The position numbers were made by a program, and so were the translations under genes. A stretch of DNA of 64,000 bases from JAJDTQ01 sp963422385 (lineage in GTDB: Bacteria; Desulfobacterota; Binatia; UBA9968; JAJDTQ01): positions 3,224,001-3,288,000 of the forward strand of contig OY729432.1 in the NCBI GenBank assembly GCA_963422385.1. The letters run 5' to 3'. Below are positions 34,316 to 42,969 of this stretch, piece by piece. Below the pieces are notes generated by a model, which saw only the letters and a program-made list of their open reading frames with translations, was not told the origin of the DNA and searched no databases. Numbering within the stretch: position 1 is the first letter of the stretch; the number at the start of each line of letters is the position of its first letter.

Positions 34316-35911
34316 GGATTCCCCGTCCTTGACGAGATGGGTTTCCCAGGACAGGTAGCGTTCCATATCCTCGCGGGATTTTCCCAAGGCGCCGCTCCAG
34401 ACACTGTGTCCGAAGTCCGCCTGCGCATCCTCGGTGGAGACGCCGGTACCCTCGAGCCCGTCCTCCATCGCCCGTCCGCCGCTCTCCCATGCCCGGGTTC
34501 CACCATCGAGCACCCGGATACGGGTATAGCCCAGTTGCCGCAAGGTATCGGCCGCCAGTGTCGACCGGGTGGCGTCGTCGCACACCAGGACCAGCGGCAG
34601 GGTTTTGTCCGGCGCCATGCGCTCGATGGCGAGTTCCAGGCGGCCGCGGGGAAGCCATCGGAGGCCCGGGACGTGGGCGAACCCGTATTCGCCGATGCTG
34701 CGAACATCCAGCGCGGGGGACGACGCACGGAGATGGTCCTGGAGCGCAGGCGCGTCGATGAAGGTGACGCGGGCTTGCGCTTCCGGCAACCCGTAGACCG
34801 CGGGTTCCGGCGTCCCCTGCGCCAGCGCGAGGCCGGCGGCGTCCCATTGGCGGAGCCCGCCGTCAAGAATCGCCACGTCGCGGAAGCCCAGACGTTGCAG
34901 CAGGGAGGCGGCCCAGACCGGCCGCACGTCGTCGTCCGAGACCACGAATACGGGCGCCCGGCGCACTGCCAGAAAGTTCTCGTGGGCCAGCGCCATCTGC
35001 CCGAGGGGAAGGGAGATGGAGCGCGGGATGTGGCCCGTCCGGTATTCTTCGGGCAGCCGCACGTCCACCAGGTAGAATGCCTCGCCGGACTCGTACACGG
35101 CGCGGAAGGCGTCACGCGGGGAGCGCCGGAGACGGTCCTTCGAGACGAGCGCCGCGGCGGCCTGCCGGATCTGCGCCGACCGGGACGGCGAGGCCGCCCG
35201 GGTCACTTCCCTGCCCGGGCCGGAGGCGATGTCGCCACCGGCCAGGAACCACCCCATGACGCCGTTCTCCAGGGCGTAGACGTTCGTGAAGCCGTTGTCG
35301 TGCAGCATCTTTGCGCCCAGGATGCCGCGCGTCCGGCCCGCGCAACTCACCACCAGCGTCGTGTCTTCCGCCAACGGCAGCCGCGGCACGTCCAGCAGGA
35401 GATTGCCGCCGGGGATGTGGTACGTGTCCGGCACGTGTCCCCGCAGGTACTCTTCCCGCGACCGTACGTCCACCACCACCACGTCCTCACCCGCGTTGCG
35501 CCGTCGCGCCAGCTCGACGGCGCTCACGTGGGGGACGGCGTCGTCGTGGGCGACCCGTTCGCCGTATTCCTTCCCGTGAACGCCCCAGCCGGACCGCACC
35601 GGCAAGCCCTGCCGCTGCCACTCGTCGAGGCCGCCCGAGAGGACACGGACATCGGTGTAACCCATGCGTGTCAGTGTCTCTGCGGCGAGCGCGCTGCGGC
35701 GGCCGTCGTCGCAGCAAACCACCACGGGAACGCGCCGCTCCGGCACCATCACCGGCAGCCGGATCTCCAGCGTCCCGCGGCTGACCGGGCTGGTCCCGGG
35801 GATCTGCGCCTTGGCGAACTCGCCGCGTTCGCGCACATCGATGCAGGCGTAGAGGGTTTCCGAGGCCAGCAGGGCCTGTAGGGTCGAAGCACCGATGAAA
35901 AAATGGCTCAC
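34310..35911 (-). CDS. Protein of four tandem rhodanese domains
   Basis: The 533-residue protein contains four rhodanese repeats of about 120-130 residues, each ending in a GGxxxW-type block (GGLDEWQ, ENGVMGW, GGLRQWD, GGTRAWE). Active-site loops are CDDGRRS (C67) in domain 1, SCAGRTRG in domain 2 and CDDATRS in domain 4; in domain 3 the cysteine is replaced (VVSDDDVRP). It would transfer sulphur to a thiol or cyanide acceptor. The start is a GTG at 35911 preceded by AGGGAG; the stop lies inside an intergenic repeat. No signal peptide is visible. Confidence 0.88.
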   Translation of the reverse strand: MSHFFIGASTLQALLASETLYACIDVRERGEFAKAQIPGTSPVSRGTLEIRLPVMVPERRVPVVVCCDDGRRSALAAETLTRMGYTDVRVLSGGLDEWQRQGLPVRSGWGVHGKEYGERVAHDDAVPHVSAVELARRRNAGEDVVVVDVRSREEYLRGHVPDTYHIPGGNLLLDVPRLPLAEDTTLVVSCAGRTRGILGAKMLHDNGFTNVYALENGVMGWFLAGGDIASGPGREVTRAASPSRSAQIRQAAAALVSKDRLRRSPRDAFRAVYESGEAFYLVDVRLPEEYRTGHIPRSISLPLGQMALAHENFLAVRRAPVFVVSDDDVRPVWAASLLQRLGFRDVAILDGGLRQWDAAGLALAQGTPEPAVYGLPEAQARVTFIDAPALQDHLRASSPALDVRSIGEYGFAHVPGLRWLPRGRLELAIERMAPDKTLPLVLVCDDATRSTLAADTLRQLGYTRIRVLDGGTRAWESGGRAMEDGLEGTGVSTEDAQADFGHSVWSGALGKSREDMERYLSWETHLVKDGESP

Positions 35912-36068
35912 GTCCGTCTCCCTCTGTCGAGGTTTCGTCCGTCGCGCGGTGAACGGAGCCGCATCCGGGGCTCCGGCACCCGACGCCGGACAATCCATCG
36001 TGTAACAGATGGGGCTTGGCGATGCGAGGCGCGGGCGGGCAGGGCGGAGGGCGCAGCAGCCCGTCGGG

Positions 36069-37244
36069 TTACGCGGTGGCCCGCCCCTCGCGTATCACGG
36101 CTCCGGCGGTGGTGGCCACGCACGCGGCCTTGTCGGGATCCCTGATGATCCCCTTGGGATCTCTCCCGGCCTTGACGTCGTCGATGGCGGTCTTGAGGAT
36201 CTTCCTGAACAGCAGCACGCCTTCGTCCGAACTCACGTGGTGCTCCATGGCGTGGACGACGATCTCCCCCTGGCCCTCCTGGGCCTCCTTGTCGTCGGGA
36301 TAGCGCTGGCTGTACTCGTAGTCCCGGGTTCCCCGGCCCGCGGGAGCCAGCTTCTCACGGCCCGACGGGGCCGAAGGGTCGGCACCGTCGGGCAGCCACC
36401 GGATGGTCGCCCCCAGTTGATGGGTGTCGTCCACCGGAACGCAGAAGGACACCTGCTTCACCTTTTCGGTCACGGGCTCGTCCGTGTAGGTGAGGTGCAC
36501 GTTCAGCGGCATGAGGTTCTCCCAGATGACGTCGGCCCAGCGCCCGCCTTTCAGTTGGCGGGTCATGACGAAGCGGATGCCGATGTCGGTCTCCTCGTAG
36601 ACCAGACGTTCCGGCAGCGTCGAATGGGCCTGAGTGGGAAACTGGGCTCCGCTGTGGACCGTGTGCAGCCACACCGCATGGAGCGCGTCCATGAGATTCT
36701 CCTCGCTCTGAAGCCAGTTGCAGTCCCGGGCTCCGCCCACGCGAGGGCCGAACCGGGCCGTCAGCGTGCCACCCTCCGCCAGCAGCACGTCGTAGCGGGG
36801 CAGGAGCGGCATCTTGTCCAGCGGTCCCATGTACGCGAACACCAGTCCGCCGAACTCCTGCACCGGGTACGCGGGGTGCCAAAGATGATCCTTCACCGTG
36901 CTTTCGGGGGGTTCCAGCGGCATGTCGAGAATGCGCCCCTCCACGTCGTAGAGCCAGCCGTGGTAGCAGCAACGCAACCCGTCCTGCTCCACCCGCCCGT
37001 ACTCCAGGGACGTGCCCCGGTGGCTGCAACGGAAGAACAGCAGCCCGGCGCGGCCGTGCCCGTCCCGGAACGCCACCAGGTCCTCGCCGAGGATGCGGAT
37101 GCGTTTGGGCAGGTCCGTGAGGTCGGCCGACAAACATGCTGGCTGCCAGTACCGCCGCATCATCTCGCCGCACGGCGTGCCCGGCCCCACCCGGGTGAGC
37201 TCGGGGTCGATCTCGGGTATCTTGAGACCGTAGGCGCTCCTCAT
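36069..37244 (-). CDS. Rieske (2Fe-2S) aromatic-ring-hydroxylating oxygenase, phthalate dioxygenase-like (B)
   Basis: The 391-residue protein has the Rieske ligands in RCSHRG (C73, H75) and CCYHGW (C92, H95). The iron site is in EENLMDALHAVWLH, with the DxxH and following histidine. It shares with oxygenase A the block GEMMRRYW near the start but is otherwise different. ATG 37244 is preceded by GGAGGAG, which decides the start. Electron-donor genes are not adjacent. Confidence 0.92.
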   Translation of the reverse strand: MRSAYGLKIPEIDPELTRVGPGTPCGEMMRRYWQPACLSADLTDLPKRIRILGEDLVAFRDGHGRAGLLFFRCSHRGTSLEYGRVEQDGLRCCYHGWLYDVEGRILDMPLEPPESTVKDHLWHPAYPVQEFGGLVFAYMGPLDKMPLLPRYDVLLAEGGTLTARFGPRVGGARDCNWLQSEENLMDALHAVWLHTVHSGAQFPTQAHSTLPERLVYEETDIGIRFVMTRQLKGGRWADVIWENLMPLNVHLTYTDEPVTEKVKQVSFCVPVDDTHQLGATIRWLPDGADPSAPSGREKLAPAGRGTRDYEYSQRYPDDKEAQEGQGEIVVHAMEHHVSSDEGVLLFRKILKTAIDDVKAGRDPKGIIRDPDKAACVATTAGAVIREGRATA

Positions 37245-37591
37245 GATGCTCCTCCTTGCCAACCATTGGTGAGATACCATGCCAAGTCCGACCAACGGCT
37301 TGGCAGCGGATATATCAATCCTCTCATGGGCAGTAAAGAGTGTGCCGGCCCCTCCCTGCCGTCGTTGACAACGCTACGGGCATTTAGGATGCCCCGCCGT
37401 ATCCCGATCCGAATACGACCGTCCGGAGACCCTGGCCGTTATTTGACAGCCATGGTGCGATCGACTAACATCGGCGCACTGGTTCGTGCTGGAACGTTGG
37501 CCTGAATTGTCCCACCGTTGGTGCATTGTGCTATACGCACGCAGGTTCGCGAATCCGCACGGAATCCAGTCGTTACACGGAGACACCATCC
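37245..37591. other. Intergenic region between Rieske gene B and the ABC importer
   Basis: This 347-bp divergent gap holds no gene. It contains the predicted promoter of the ABC importer (37443-37471) and another TTGACA at 37365-37370 without a matching -10. The stretch around 37310-37340 is AT-richer than its surroundings. Confidence 0.5.
37443..37471 (+). promoter_or_regulatory. Predicted sigma-70 promoter of the ABC importer operon
   Basis: A perfect TTGACA at 37443-37448 and TAACAT at 37466-37471 are separated by 17 bp. It would give a leader of about 115 nt before the permease ATG at 37592. Confidence 0.6.
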
Positions 37592-38458
37592 ATGGAGAAA
37601 CAGGAGGGACTGACGCTCGGGCAGGGGCCCGTGGCGGCGCCCGACACGGAAACGGTCAGAGGGCCGCGCAAGAGCACTTCCATCTTGAGCGAGACCGGCT
37701 GGGACGTGGCCCTTCGGGTCGGTTCCATCGTGGCCCTGCTCGTGGGGTGGTGGCTGCTCAGCCTGCTCTTCCCGCCCAGTCTGGTGCCGAAGCCATGGGA
37801 CACGATCGTGGAGGTGCTCACCATCATCAGGACGGGCGAATTCTTCGACAACATGGGCAGCACCCTGTGGCGCGTCTTCGTGGGCTTCGGCTTCGCCATG
37901 CTGGTGAGCATCCCCTTGGGGATCATCATGGGCAGCTTCAGGAACCTGGAGAGCTTCTTCGAGCCTCCGGTGATCCTGGGCCTGACCATGCCGGGGCTCA
38001 TCTGGGCCCTGATGATGATCATGTTCTTCGGCCTCACGGAGTTCAGCGCCTACAGCGCGGTGGCCGTGACCATCTTTCCCATGCTGACCATCAGCATCTG
38101 GCAGGGAACCAAGTCTCTGGACAAAGACCTCATCGACATGAGCACCGCCTTCCACGCCAGCGTGTATTCCAAGTTGCTGGACGTGATCCTGCCCCAGCTC
38201 GTGTCACACCTCCTCGCCGCCATACGGTACGGTCTCGGCCTTGCGTGGAAAGTCGTGGTCCTGGTGGAGATGTTCGGATTCAGCAACGGCGTCGGTTATC
38301 GCGTCATGCACGGGTTCGACATCTTCTCGATGAAGGCGGTGCTGGCATGGGCCATCACGTTCCTGCTCGTGATGATCTTCATCGAGTTCGGCGTGATCGG
38401 CTTCCTGGAGCGTAGCGTCACCCGCTGGCGGCCGCGCGTCGAGGCCTGGAGGCGTTAG
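37592..38458 (+). CDS. ABC transporter permease, SsuC/TauC-type
   Basis: The 288-residue protein has a cytoplasmic N-terminus of about 40 residues, then membrane segments, and the cytoplasmic coupling helix region VTIFPMLTISIWQGTKSLDKDL of nitrate/taurine/sulfonate permeases (EAA-loop family). It forms the membrane channel with the ATPase at 38621 and the binding protein at 39391. The ATG at 37592 is preferred to an earlier in-frame start at 37526. The stop codon lies inside the left arm of a palindromic element. Confidence 0.88.
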   Translation: MEKQEGLTLGQGPVAAPDTETVRGPRKSTSILSETGWDVALRVGSIVALLVGWWLLSLLFPPSLVPKPWDTIVEVLTIIRTGEFFDNMGSTLWRVFVGFGFAMLVSIPLGIIMGSFRNLESFFEPPVILGLTMPGLIWALMMIMFFGLTEFSAYSAVAVTIFPMLTISIWQGTKSLDKDLIDMSTAFHASVYSKLLDVILPQLVSHLLAAIRYGLGLAWKVVVLVEMFGFSNGVGYRVMHGFDIFSMKAVLAWAITFLLVMIFIEFGVIGFLERSVTRWRPRVEAWRR

Positions 38459-38619
38459 TGTCCTGCCCCACAAACACGTTTGTGGAGATGCGCAGGATTT
38501 CTCGTCGTCGGCAAGGCGCGACGACGAGCAGTGGCCGATACCACGCGAGGAGGAGCAACGCAGCCGACGGCGAGAAGGACAAGCCTATGCACAAACGTGT
38601 TTGTGGGGCAGGATACTAA
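38455..38619. mobile_element. 165-bp palindromic insertion (MITE-like) between the permease and ATPase genes
   Basis: A perfect 24-bp inverted repeat (38461-38484 against 38590-38613, TCCTGCCCCACAAACACG at its outer part) is extended outwards to 30 bp with one mismatch. The interior has a second, partial inverted pairing (TTCTCGTCGTCGGC against TTCTCGCCGTCGGC on the other strand). It holds no gene. The left end overlaps the last codons/stop of the permease and the right end stops one base before the ATPase GTG. It is like a MITE or large REP element. Confidence 0.75.
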
Positions 38620-38620
38620 G

Positions 38621-39394
38621 GTGGCGTACGTACGGATCGATGGCGCGGTCAAGTATTTCTCACGCGAGGACGGCTCGCCGTTGCTGGTGCTGGACGGCGT
38701 GTCCTTCGACACCAAGGAATACGGCATCACGGCGTTGCTGGGGCCGTCGGGCTGCGGCAAGTCGACGCTCTTGAACATCATCACCGGTCTGGAGCGGCTC
38801 GACCATGGGCGGGTCGAGATCATTTCCGGGGGCGAGGATGGGGAGCGGGCGCACCCGCAGTTGGGCTACGTGTTCCAGGACCCGAGGCTGCTCAACTGGA
38901 AGAGGGTGGAGGACAACCTGAAGTTCGCCCTCAAGGGCATGGGAGTACCGGCCGAGGAGTGGAACGAGCGGCTGGACAAGTACCTCGCACTGGTGGGCCT
39001 CTCGGACTTCCGCAAACAGTACCCCCTCTACCTGTCCGGCGGGATGCGGCAACGGGTAGGTCTGGCGCGCGGGCTGGTGATCGAGCCGCAGGTGCTGTTG
39101 ATGGATGAGCCCTACAGCAAACTCGATCAGCTTACGGCCCGGCAGTTGCGGGAGGACACCCTGCGGATATGCTTCAGGCTGAAGCAGACCGCGTTGCTGG
39201 TGACCCACGACGTCGAAGAGTCGGCCTACATGGGAGACCGGATCGTGATCTTCTCCGCCAGACCGGCACGCATCGCGGCGGTCTACGATAATCCCCTCAA
39301 GACCTCGGAGCGGGATACCGACGACATACGGTTCATCGAGTTCAAGAAGGAAGTGCTGGAAACCATACTCAACCTGGTGAAGGAGGAAACATGA
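38621..39394 (+). CDS. ABC transporter ATP-binding protein, nitrate/taurine type
   Basis: The 257-residue ATPase has Walker A GPSGCGKST, the signature LSGGMRQRV, Walker B VLLMDEPYSKLD and the H-loop LLVTHDVEES. It powers the importer formed with the permease upstream. The start is a GTG at 38621, immediately behind the palindromic element, whose right arm provides GGGGCAGGA as the apparent ribosome-binding site. Its stop codon overlaps the ATG of the binding protein by 4 bp. Confidence 0.92.
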   Translation: MAYVRIDGAVKYFSREDGSPLLVLDGVSFDTKEYGITALLGPSGCGKSTLLNIITGLERLDHGRVEIISGGEDGERAHPQLGYVFQDPRLLNWKRVEDNLKFALKGMGVPAEEWNERLDKYLALVGLSDFRKQYPLYLSGGMRQRVGLARGLVIEPQVLLMDEPYSKLDQLTARQLREDTLRICFRLKQTALLVTHDVEESAYMGDRIVIFSARPARIAAVYDNPLKTSERDTDDIRFIEFKKEVLETILNLVKEET

Positions 39395-40395
39395 AGATCG
39401 CAGGAATCAATCGGTTTCGTCTGCTTGCCTTGGCCGCGGCCCTGTTCCTGTTCGCCCCGGGCTTGTCCGTGCCGGCTCTGAGCGCCGACCTTCCGGTGGT
39501 GGAGTTCGGCCTGCCCTCCGGCGGTGTCTTCGGCCTTGGCGGCCAGTACATGATCGACAAGAAGCTGGACCGCAAGCACGGCTTCATCGCCAAGCCGCGC
39601 TGGGGCGGTGTGGCCAACGTCGAGCGTCTCATCGCCATCAACGCCATTCCCGTGGGCCTGGCTACCGTAGAGTCTGCCTTGCGCGCCAACATGAAAGGCA
39701 TCCCTCTCAAGCTGGTACAGCCCTACATGAGGACGATGCACAATTACATCCTCGTTCGTAAGGACTCCCCCTACAGGACCATCACGGACCTGAAGGGAAA
39801 GTCGATAGCCGTCCCACAGGTAGTGACGTCGGCTTACAATCTGTTCGATTTCATGATGAGGAAGCAGGGTGTAAGCATCGAGAAGGACTTCGAGCTCAAG
39901 AAGCTGGGCGCCGCGGCCATCATCGCCGTGATGGAGAAGGGCGACGTGGAAGCCGCGCTGCATTGGGAAGCGCACGTGACCAGGATGCTGGCCTCGGGAA
40001 AGTACCGCTCCATCGCGAAGCTGGGAGACGTGATCACCCGGGTCCTGAACAAGGACATCCACATGTTCGGCTGGGTGGGGGCGCAGGAAAGCTGGGCGAA
40101 AAAGAACCCCGACCTGGTCGGGAAGATACGCGCTGCGTGGCAGGAAATGATCGCCGGTGTACAGAACGACCCCGATCATTTCCGGAAGTACGCCAAGAAG
40201 ATCTTCGGGCTGGAGGGGAAAGATGTCGTGGACCTCGGCTACGAGCGAGTGAGGCCTTTCCTCCTTCCGGCCGATTTCAAATGGCCGAATGCGAAGAATC
40301 TGGCGAACCAGAAACAGTACCTGAAGGACGGTATCGCCCTGGGGATCTTCCCCAAGGAGGCGGAGTCCTTCATCGACGGTCTGTTCGTGCCGTAG
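39391..40395 (+). CDS. ABC transporter substrate-binding protein, NitT/TauT (SsuA/NMT1-like) type
   Basis: The 334-residue protein has a signal peptide of about 30 residues (RFRLLALAAALFLFAPGL) and then the periplasmic binding fold. The stretch LKGKSIAVPQVVTSAYNLFDFM is the usual hinge region of this type. It captures a sulfonate, nitrate, pyrimidine-type or related compound. The ATG overlaps the ATPase stop codon. Two hairpins follow as terminators. Confidence 0.9.
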   Translation: MKIAGINRFRLLALAAALFLFAPGLSVPALSADLPVVEFGLPSGGVFGLGGQYMIDKKLDRKHGFIAKPRWGGVANVERLIAINAIPVGLATVESALRANMKGIPLKLVQPYMRTMHNYILVRKDSPYRTITDLKGKSIAVPQVVTSAYNLFDFMMRKQGVSIEKDFELKKLGAAAIIAVMEKGDVEAALHWEAHVTRMLASGKYRSIAKLGDVITRVLNKDIHMFGWVGAQESWAKKNPDLVGKIRAAWQEMIAGVQNDPDHFRKYAKKIFGLEGKDVVDLGYERVRPFLLPADFKWPNAKNLANQKQYLKDGIALGIFPKEAESFIDGLFVP

Positions 40396-40420
40396 CCGGC
40401 GGGTTCGAACAACGAGTCGT

Positions 40421-40459
40421 GCCGGACCGGGGTCGGGACTCCCTTGCCGTCGGTCCGGC
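40421..40459 (+). terminator. Hairpin 1 behind the ABC importer operon
   Basis: GCCGGACCG and CGGTCCGGC form a perfect 9-bp stem with a 21-base loop. It is less compact than the following hairpin but lies directly after the operon. Confidence 0.4.
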
Positions 40460-40472
40460 GTGGAGCATGGCA

Positions 40473-40512
40473 GCGAAGGCCGGGGAAATGTGTGCATTTC
40501 CCCGGCCTTCGC
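40473..40512. terminator. Hairpin 2: 18-bp perfect stem with a four-base loop
   Basis: GCGAAGGCCGGGGAAATG pairs perfectly with its reverse complement around TGTG. This is the strongest hairpin of the window. No T-run follows, so it may stop transcription in both directions or be a repeat-type palindrome. Confidence 0.55.
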
Positions 40513-40599
40513 GTTTACGGGGCAGCGCTCCGCCGGCCGCTTGCGCATTGACTTTCTGCGGGCCATGCCACAAGTTACTGTCAGGGTCAACAAGACGAC

Positions 40600-40870
40600 A
40601 TGGTGGGAGATCATCAGGTGAAACAACCCTTCCTGACCATGCACCACGGAGTTCTCTACGACGCAGATTGCCTTGAGATTGTCGGGCACATGAAGTCGGA
40701 GGTTGTCGATACCGTTTTGCCGATCCCCCTTTCAACCTGGGTAAGGACTGCAAGACTACAAGAATGGTTACATCGATACGGTAGCGCGAACCGACTATCC
40801 GGCTTGGCGCCGGAAGTGGCTCCATGCTCTCCTGTACTACACGAAGGGAGGCCCCGGTATTCAACAGAAT
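40600..40870 (+). pseudogene. Frameshifted N-terminal remnant of a DNA methyltransferase
   Basis: Frame 1 from ATG 40600 gives HHGVLYDADCLEIVGHMKSE, the usual first strand of DNA (N6-adenine or N4-cytosine) methyltransferases. The catalytic motif appears only after a frame change as FADPPFNLGKD (from about 40716), and a further change near 40745-40752 restores DYKNGYIDTVARTDYPAW and LHALLYYTKGG. Similarity ends near 40865 and the rest of the enzyme is absent. The gene is dead, and marks a lost restriction-modification or orphan methylase locus. Confidence 0.75.
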
Positions 40871-40951
40871 TGTATTGTTGGCAGTAGCGCATGATGGATA
40901 TTCGGACAAAGCGCTTCCGAAAAAGATTACCAACAAGGGGGATCGAGGGTA

Positions 40952-41950
40952 GTGGAAACGGCCGTAGGCAAGACGCTGAGTCGGCATCTCATCGAGGAGG
41001 GAAGCTGGCGCAAGGATGCGGGTGGGGATCTGCTCCCGCTCCTGGAGCCCATTGCCCTGGCCGGCAAGATGCTCGCACGGGAGATCGATCAGGCCGCCCT
41101 CGGCGGCAAGCTGGGCCTGGCCGGCGACGCCAATGCCACCGGCGACATGCAGAAGAAGCTCGATGTCATCGGCAACGAGATCGTGATGGATGCCTTCGCG
41201 GGTTGTAGCCTGGTGGCGGGCATCGTGTCGGAGGAGTTGAATGAGGCCGTGGTGATGAGCACGTCGGAGAATGCCCGGTATCTGCTGTGCACGGATCCCC
41301 TGGACGGCTCGTCCAATACCGATGTCAACGCTCCGCTGGGTACGATCTTCGGAATATTTCAGCGCAGCCGGGTGGGAGAGCTTTCAGCGGAAGAATTCCT
41401 GCAGAAGGGCTCGGAACTCGTGGTCGCGGGCTACGTGCTGTACGGCACCAGCACGGTGCTGGTGTACACGGCTGGCAGCGGCGTTCACGGATTCACGCTT
41501 GACCGTGGGGTAGGGGAATTCAAGTTGTCCCACGAGGACATCCGCTGTCCGCGCAAGGGGACGGTGTACAGCGCCAACGTCGGGCGTCACAAGGGCTGGG
41601 ACCCCGGGGTGCGGAAGTATCTGGACTACGTGACCGACAGGGACAAGCCCAGCGGCAGACCCCACTCCCTGCGCTACACGGGCGCGCTGGTGGCCGATCT
41701 GCACCGTTGCCTGCTGGACGGCGGCGTGTATTTCTATCCCGGGGACTCCGGCAGCCCGAACGGCAAGCTGCGCCTGCTTTACGAGTGCGCGCCGCTGGCC
41801 TGCGTGGCGGAGCAGGCGGGCGGCGCCGCCGGTACCGGTCGGGGTCCGCTGCTGGACATCATGCCGGAGGCCATCCACCAGCGCACGCCCGTCGCCATCG
41901 GCAGCGTTGAGAACGTCGCCCTTTATGAACGGTTCATGGCGGAAGGATGA
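40952..41950 (+). CDS. fbp: Class 1 fructose-1,6-bisphosphatase
   Basis: The 332-residue protein has the FBPase family motif DPLDGSSNTDVN near residue 115, which binds the catalytic metals, and a second region SLRYTGALVADLHRCLLDGG with the phosphate-binding residues. It removes the 1-phosphate from fructose-1,6-bisphosphate in gluconeogenesis or the Calvin cycle. Start is a GTG at 40952. The aldolase gene begins 22 bp further on, a functional pair. Confidence 0.95.
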   Translation: METAVGKTLSRHLIEEGSWRKDAGGDLLPLLEPIALAGKMLAREIDQAALGGKLGLAGDANATGDMQKKLDVIGNEIVMDAFAGCSLVAGIVSEELNEAVVMSTSENARYLLCTDPLDGSSNTDVNAPLGTIFGIFQRSRVGELSAEEFLQKGSELVVAGYVLYGTSTVLVYTAGSGVHGFTLDRGVGEFKLSHEDIRCPRKGTVYSANVGRHKGWDPGVRKYLDYVTDRDKPSGRPHSLRYTGALVADLHRCLLDGGVYFYPGDSGSPNGKLRLLYECAPLACVAEQAGGAAGTGRGPLLDIMPEAIHQRTPVAIGSVENVALYERFMAEG

Positions 41951-41972
41951 GTCCGCCCGAGGAGGATGAGTG

Positions 41973-42896
41973 ATGACCGAGAGAGTACGAGAGGTTCTGA
42001 GCTGGTATGGCAGCGACAGTCCCGGGACTCTGACGAATCTGGCCCGGATGCTCAACCACGGCCGGCTCGCCGGTACCGGCAAGTTCGTGATCCTGCCCGT
42101 GGACCAGGGTTTCGAGCACGGCCCGGGCCGTAGCTTCGCCCCCAATCCCGCAGGCTATGACCCGCGTTATCACTTCGAGCTGGCGCTGGATGCAGGCTGC
42201 AATGCGTACGCGGCGCCGCTTGGCTTTCTCGAGGCCGGAGCCCGGGATTTCGCCGGTGAGCTCCCGCTCATTCTGAAGGTCAACAACCATGATCTGCTGA
42301 ACGACGAGAAAGACCCGCTGCAGGCGGTCACCTCCAGCGTATCGGACGCGTTGCGTCTGGGGTGCGTGGCCGTGGGCTTCACCATCTATCCCGGCTCGGA
42401 GCACCGTTTCGAGATGTACCAGCAAATCCGTGCCATTGCCCGGGAGGCCAAGCAGAACGGGTTGGCCGTGGTGATCTGGTCGTATCCCAGAGGATCGGGA
42501 CTCAGCAAGGCAGGGGAGGCGGCCATCGACGTGTGCGCCTACGCGGCGCAGATCGCCGCCCAGCTCGGCGCCCATATCATCAAGGTGAAGTTTCCCGGGG
42601 AAAACATCGAGCAGGACGCGGCGCGCAAGGTCTACGAGAAGGAAGGCGTCCCCATCGCCGATCCCGCGGACCGGATCCGTCACGTGGTGCAGTCGGCCTT
42701 CGACGGGCGGCGCATCGTGATCTTTTCGGGCGGCCCCGCCACCACCGACGATGCGCTGCTGTCGGAGGTTCGCGCCATCCACCAAGGGGGTGGATTCGGA
42801 TCCATCATCGGGCGAAACTCGTTCCAGCGCAGCAAGCCCGACGCCATCGCGCTGCTCGACAAGGTGATGCGGATCTACGCCGGAGAAGCGGTCTGA
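41973..42896 (+). CDS. Class I fructose-bisphosphate aldolase (DhnA-type)
   Basis: The 307-residue protein belongs to the DhnA-type bacterial class I aldolases. The start of the barrel is VILPVDQGFEHGPGRSF and the Schiff-base lysine is expected in HIIKVKFPGEN. Later blocks are VIFSGGPATTDDALL and FGSIIGRNSFQR. It makes fructose-1,6-bisphosphate from triose phosphates, just upstream of the reaction of the neighbouring FBPase. ATG 41973 follows GAGGAGG. Confidence 0.92.
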   Translation: MTERVREVLSWYGSDSPGTLTNLARMLNHGRLAGTGKFVILPVDQGFEHGPGRSFAPNPAGYDPRYHFELALDAGCNAYAAPLGFLEAGARDFAGELPLILKVNNHDLLNDEKDPLQAVTSSVSDALRLGCVAVGFTIYPGSEHRFEMYQQIRAIAREAKQNGLAVVIWSYPRGSGLSKAGEAAIDVCAYAAQIAAQLGAHIIKVKFPGENIEQDAARKVYEKEGVPIADPADRIRHVVQSAFDGRRIVIFSGGPATTDDALLSEVRAIHQGGGFGSIIGRNSFQRSKPDAIALLDKVMRIYAGEAV

Positions 42897-42969
42897 CCAC
42901 GGGCATCCGTTCGCTTGCGGCCCGGGCATGTCTGTGTTAACCATCCCCGTCATGCCTCTTCAGAGAACC

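Noticed and set aside
33734..35881. Plus-strand frame of 715 codons covering the permease-like gene and the rhodanese gene
   Set aside because: It crosses two supported genes in other frames and has no family similarity.
37365..37370. Perfect TTGACA as a second promoter for the ABC importer
   Set aside because: No acceptable -10 box lies 15-19 bp downstream.
40600..40887. Intact 95-residue hypothetical protein
   Set aside because: Similarity to DNA methyltransferases continues in other frames, so the single frame is part of a broken gene.
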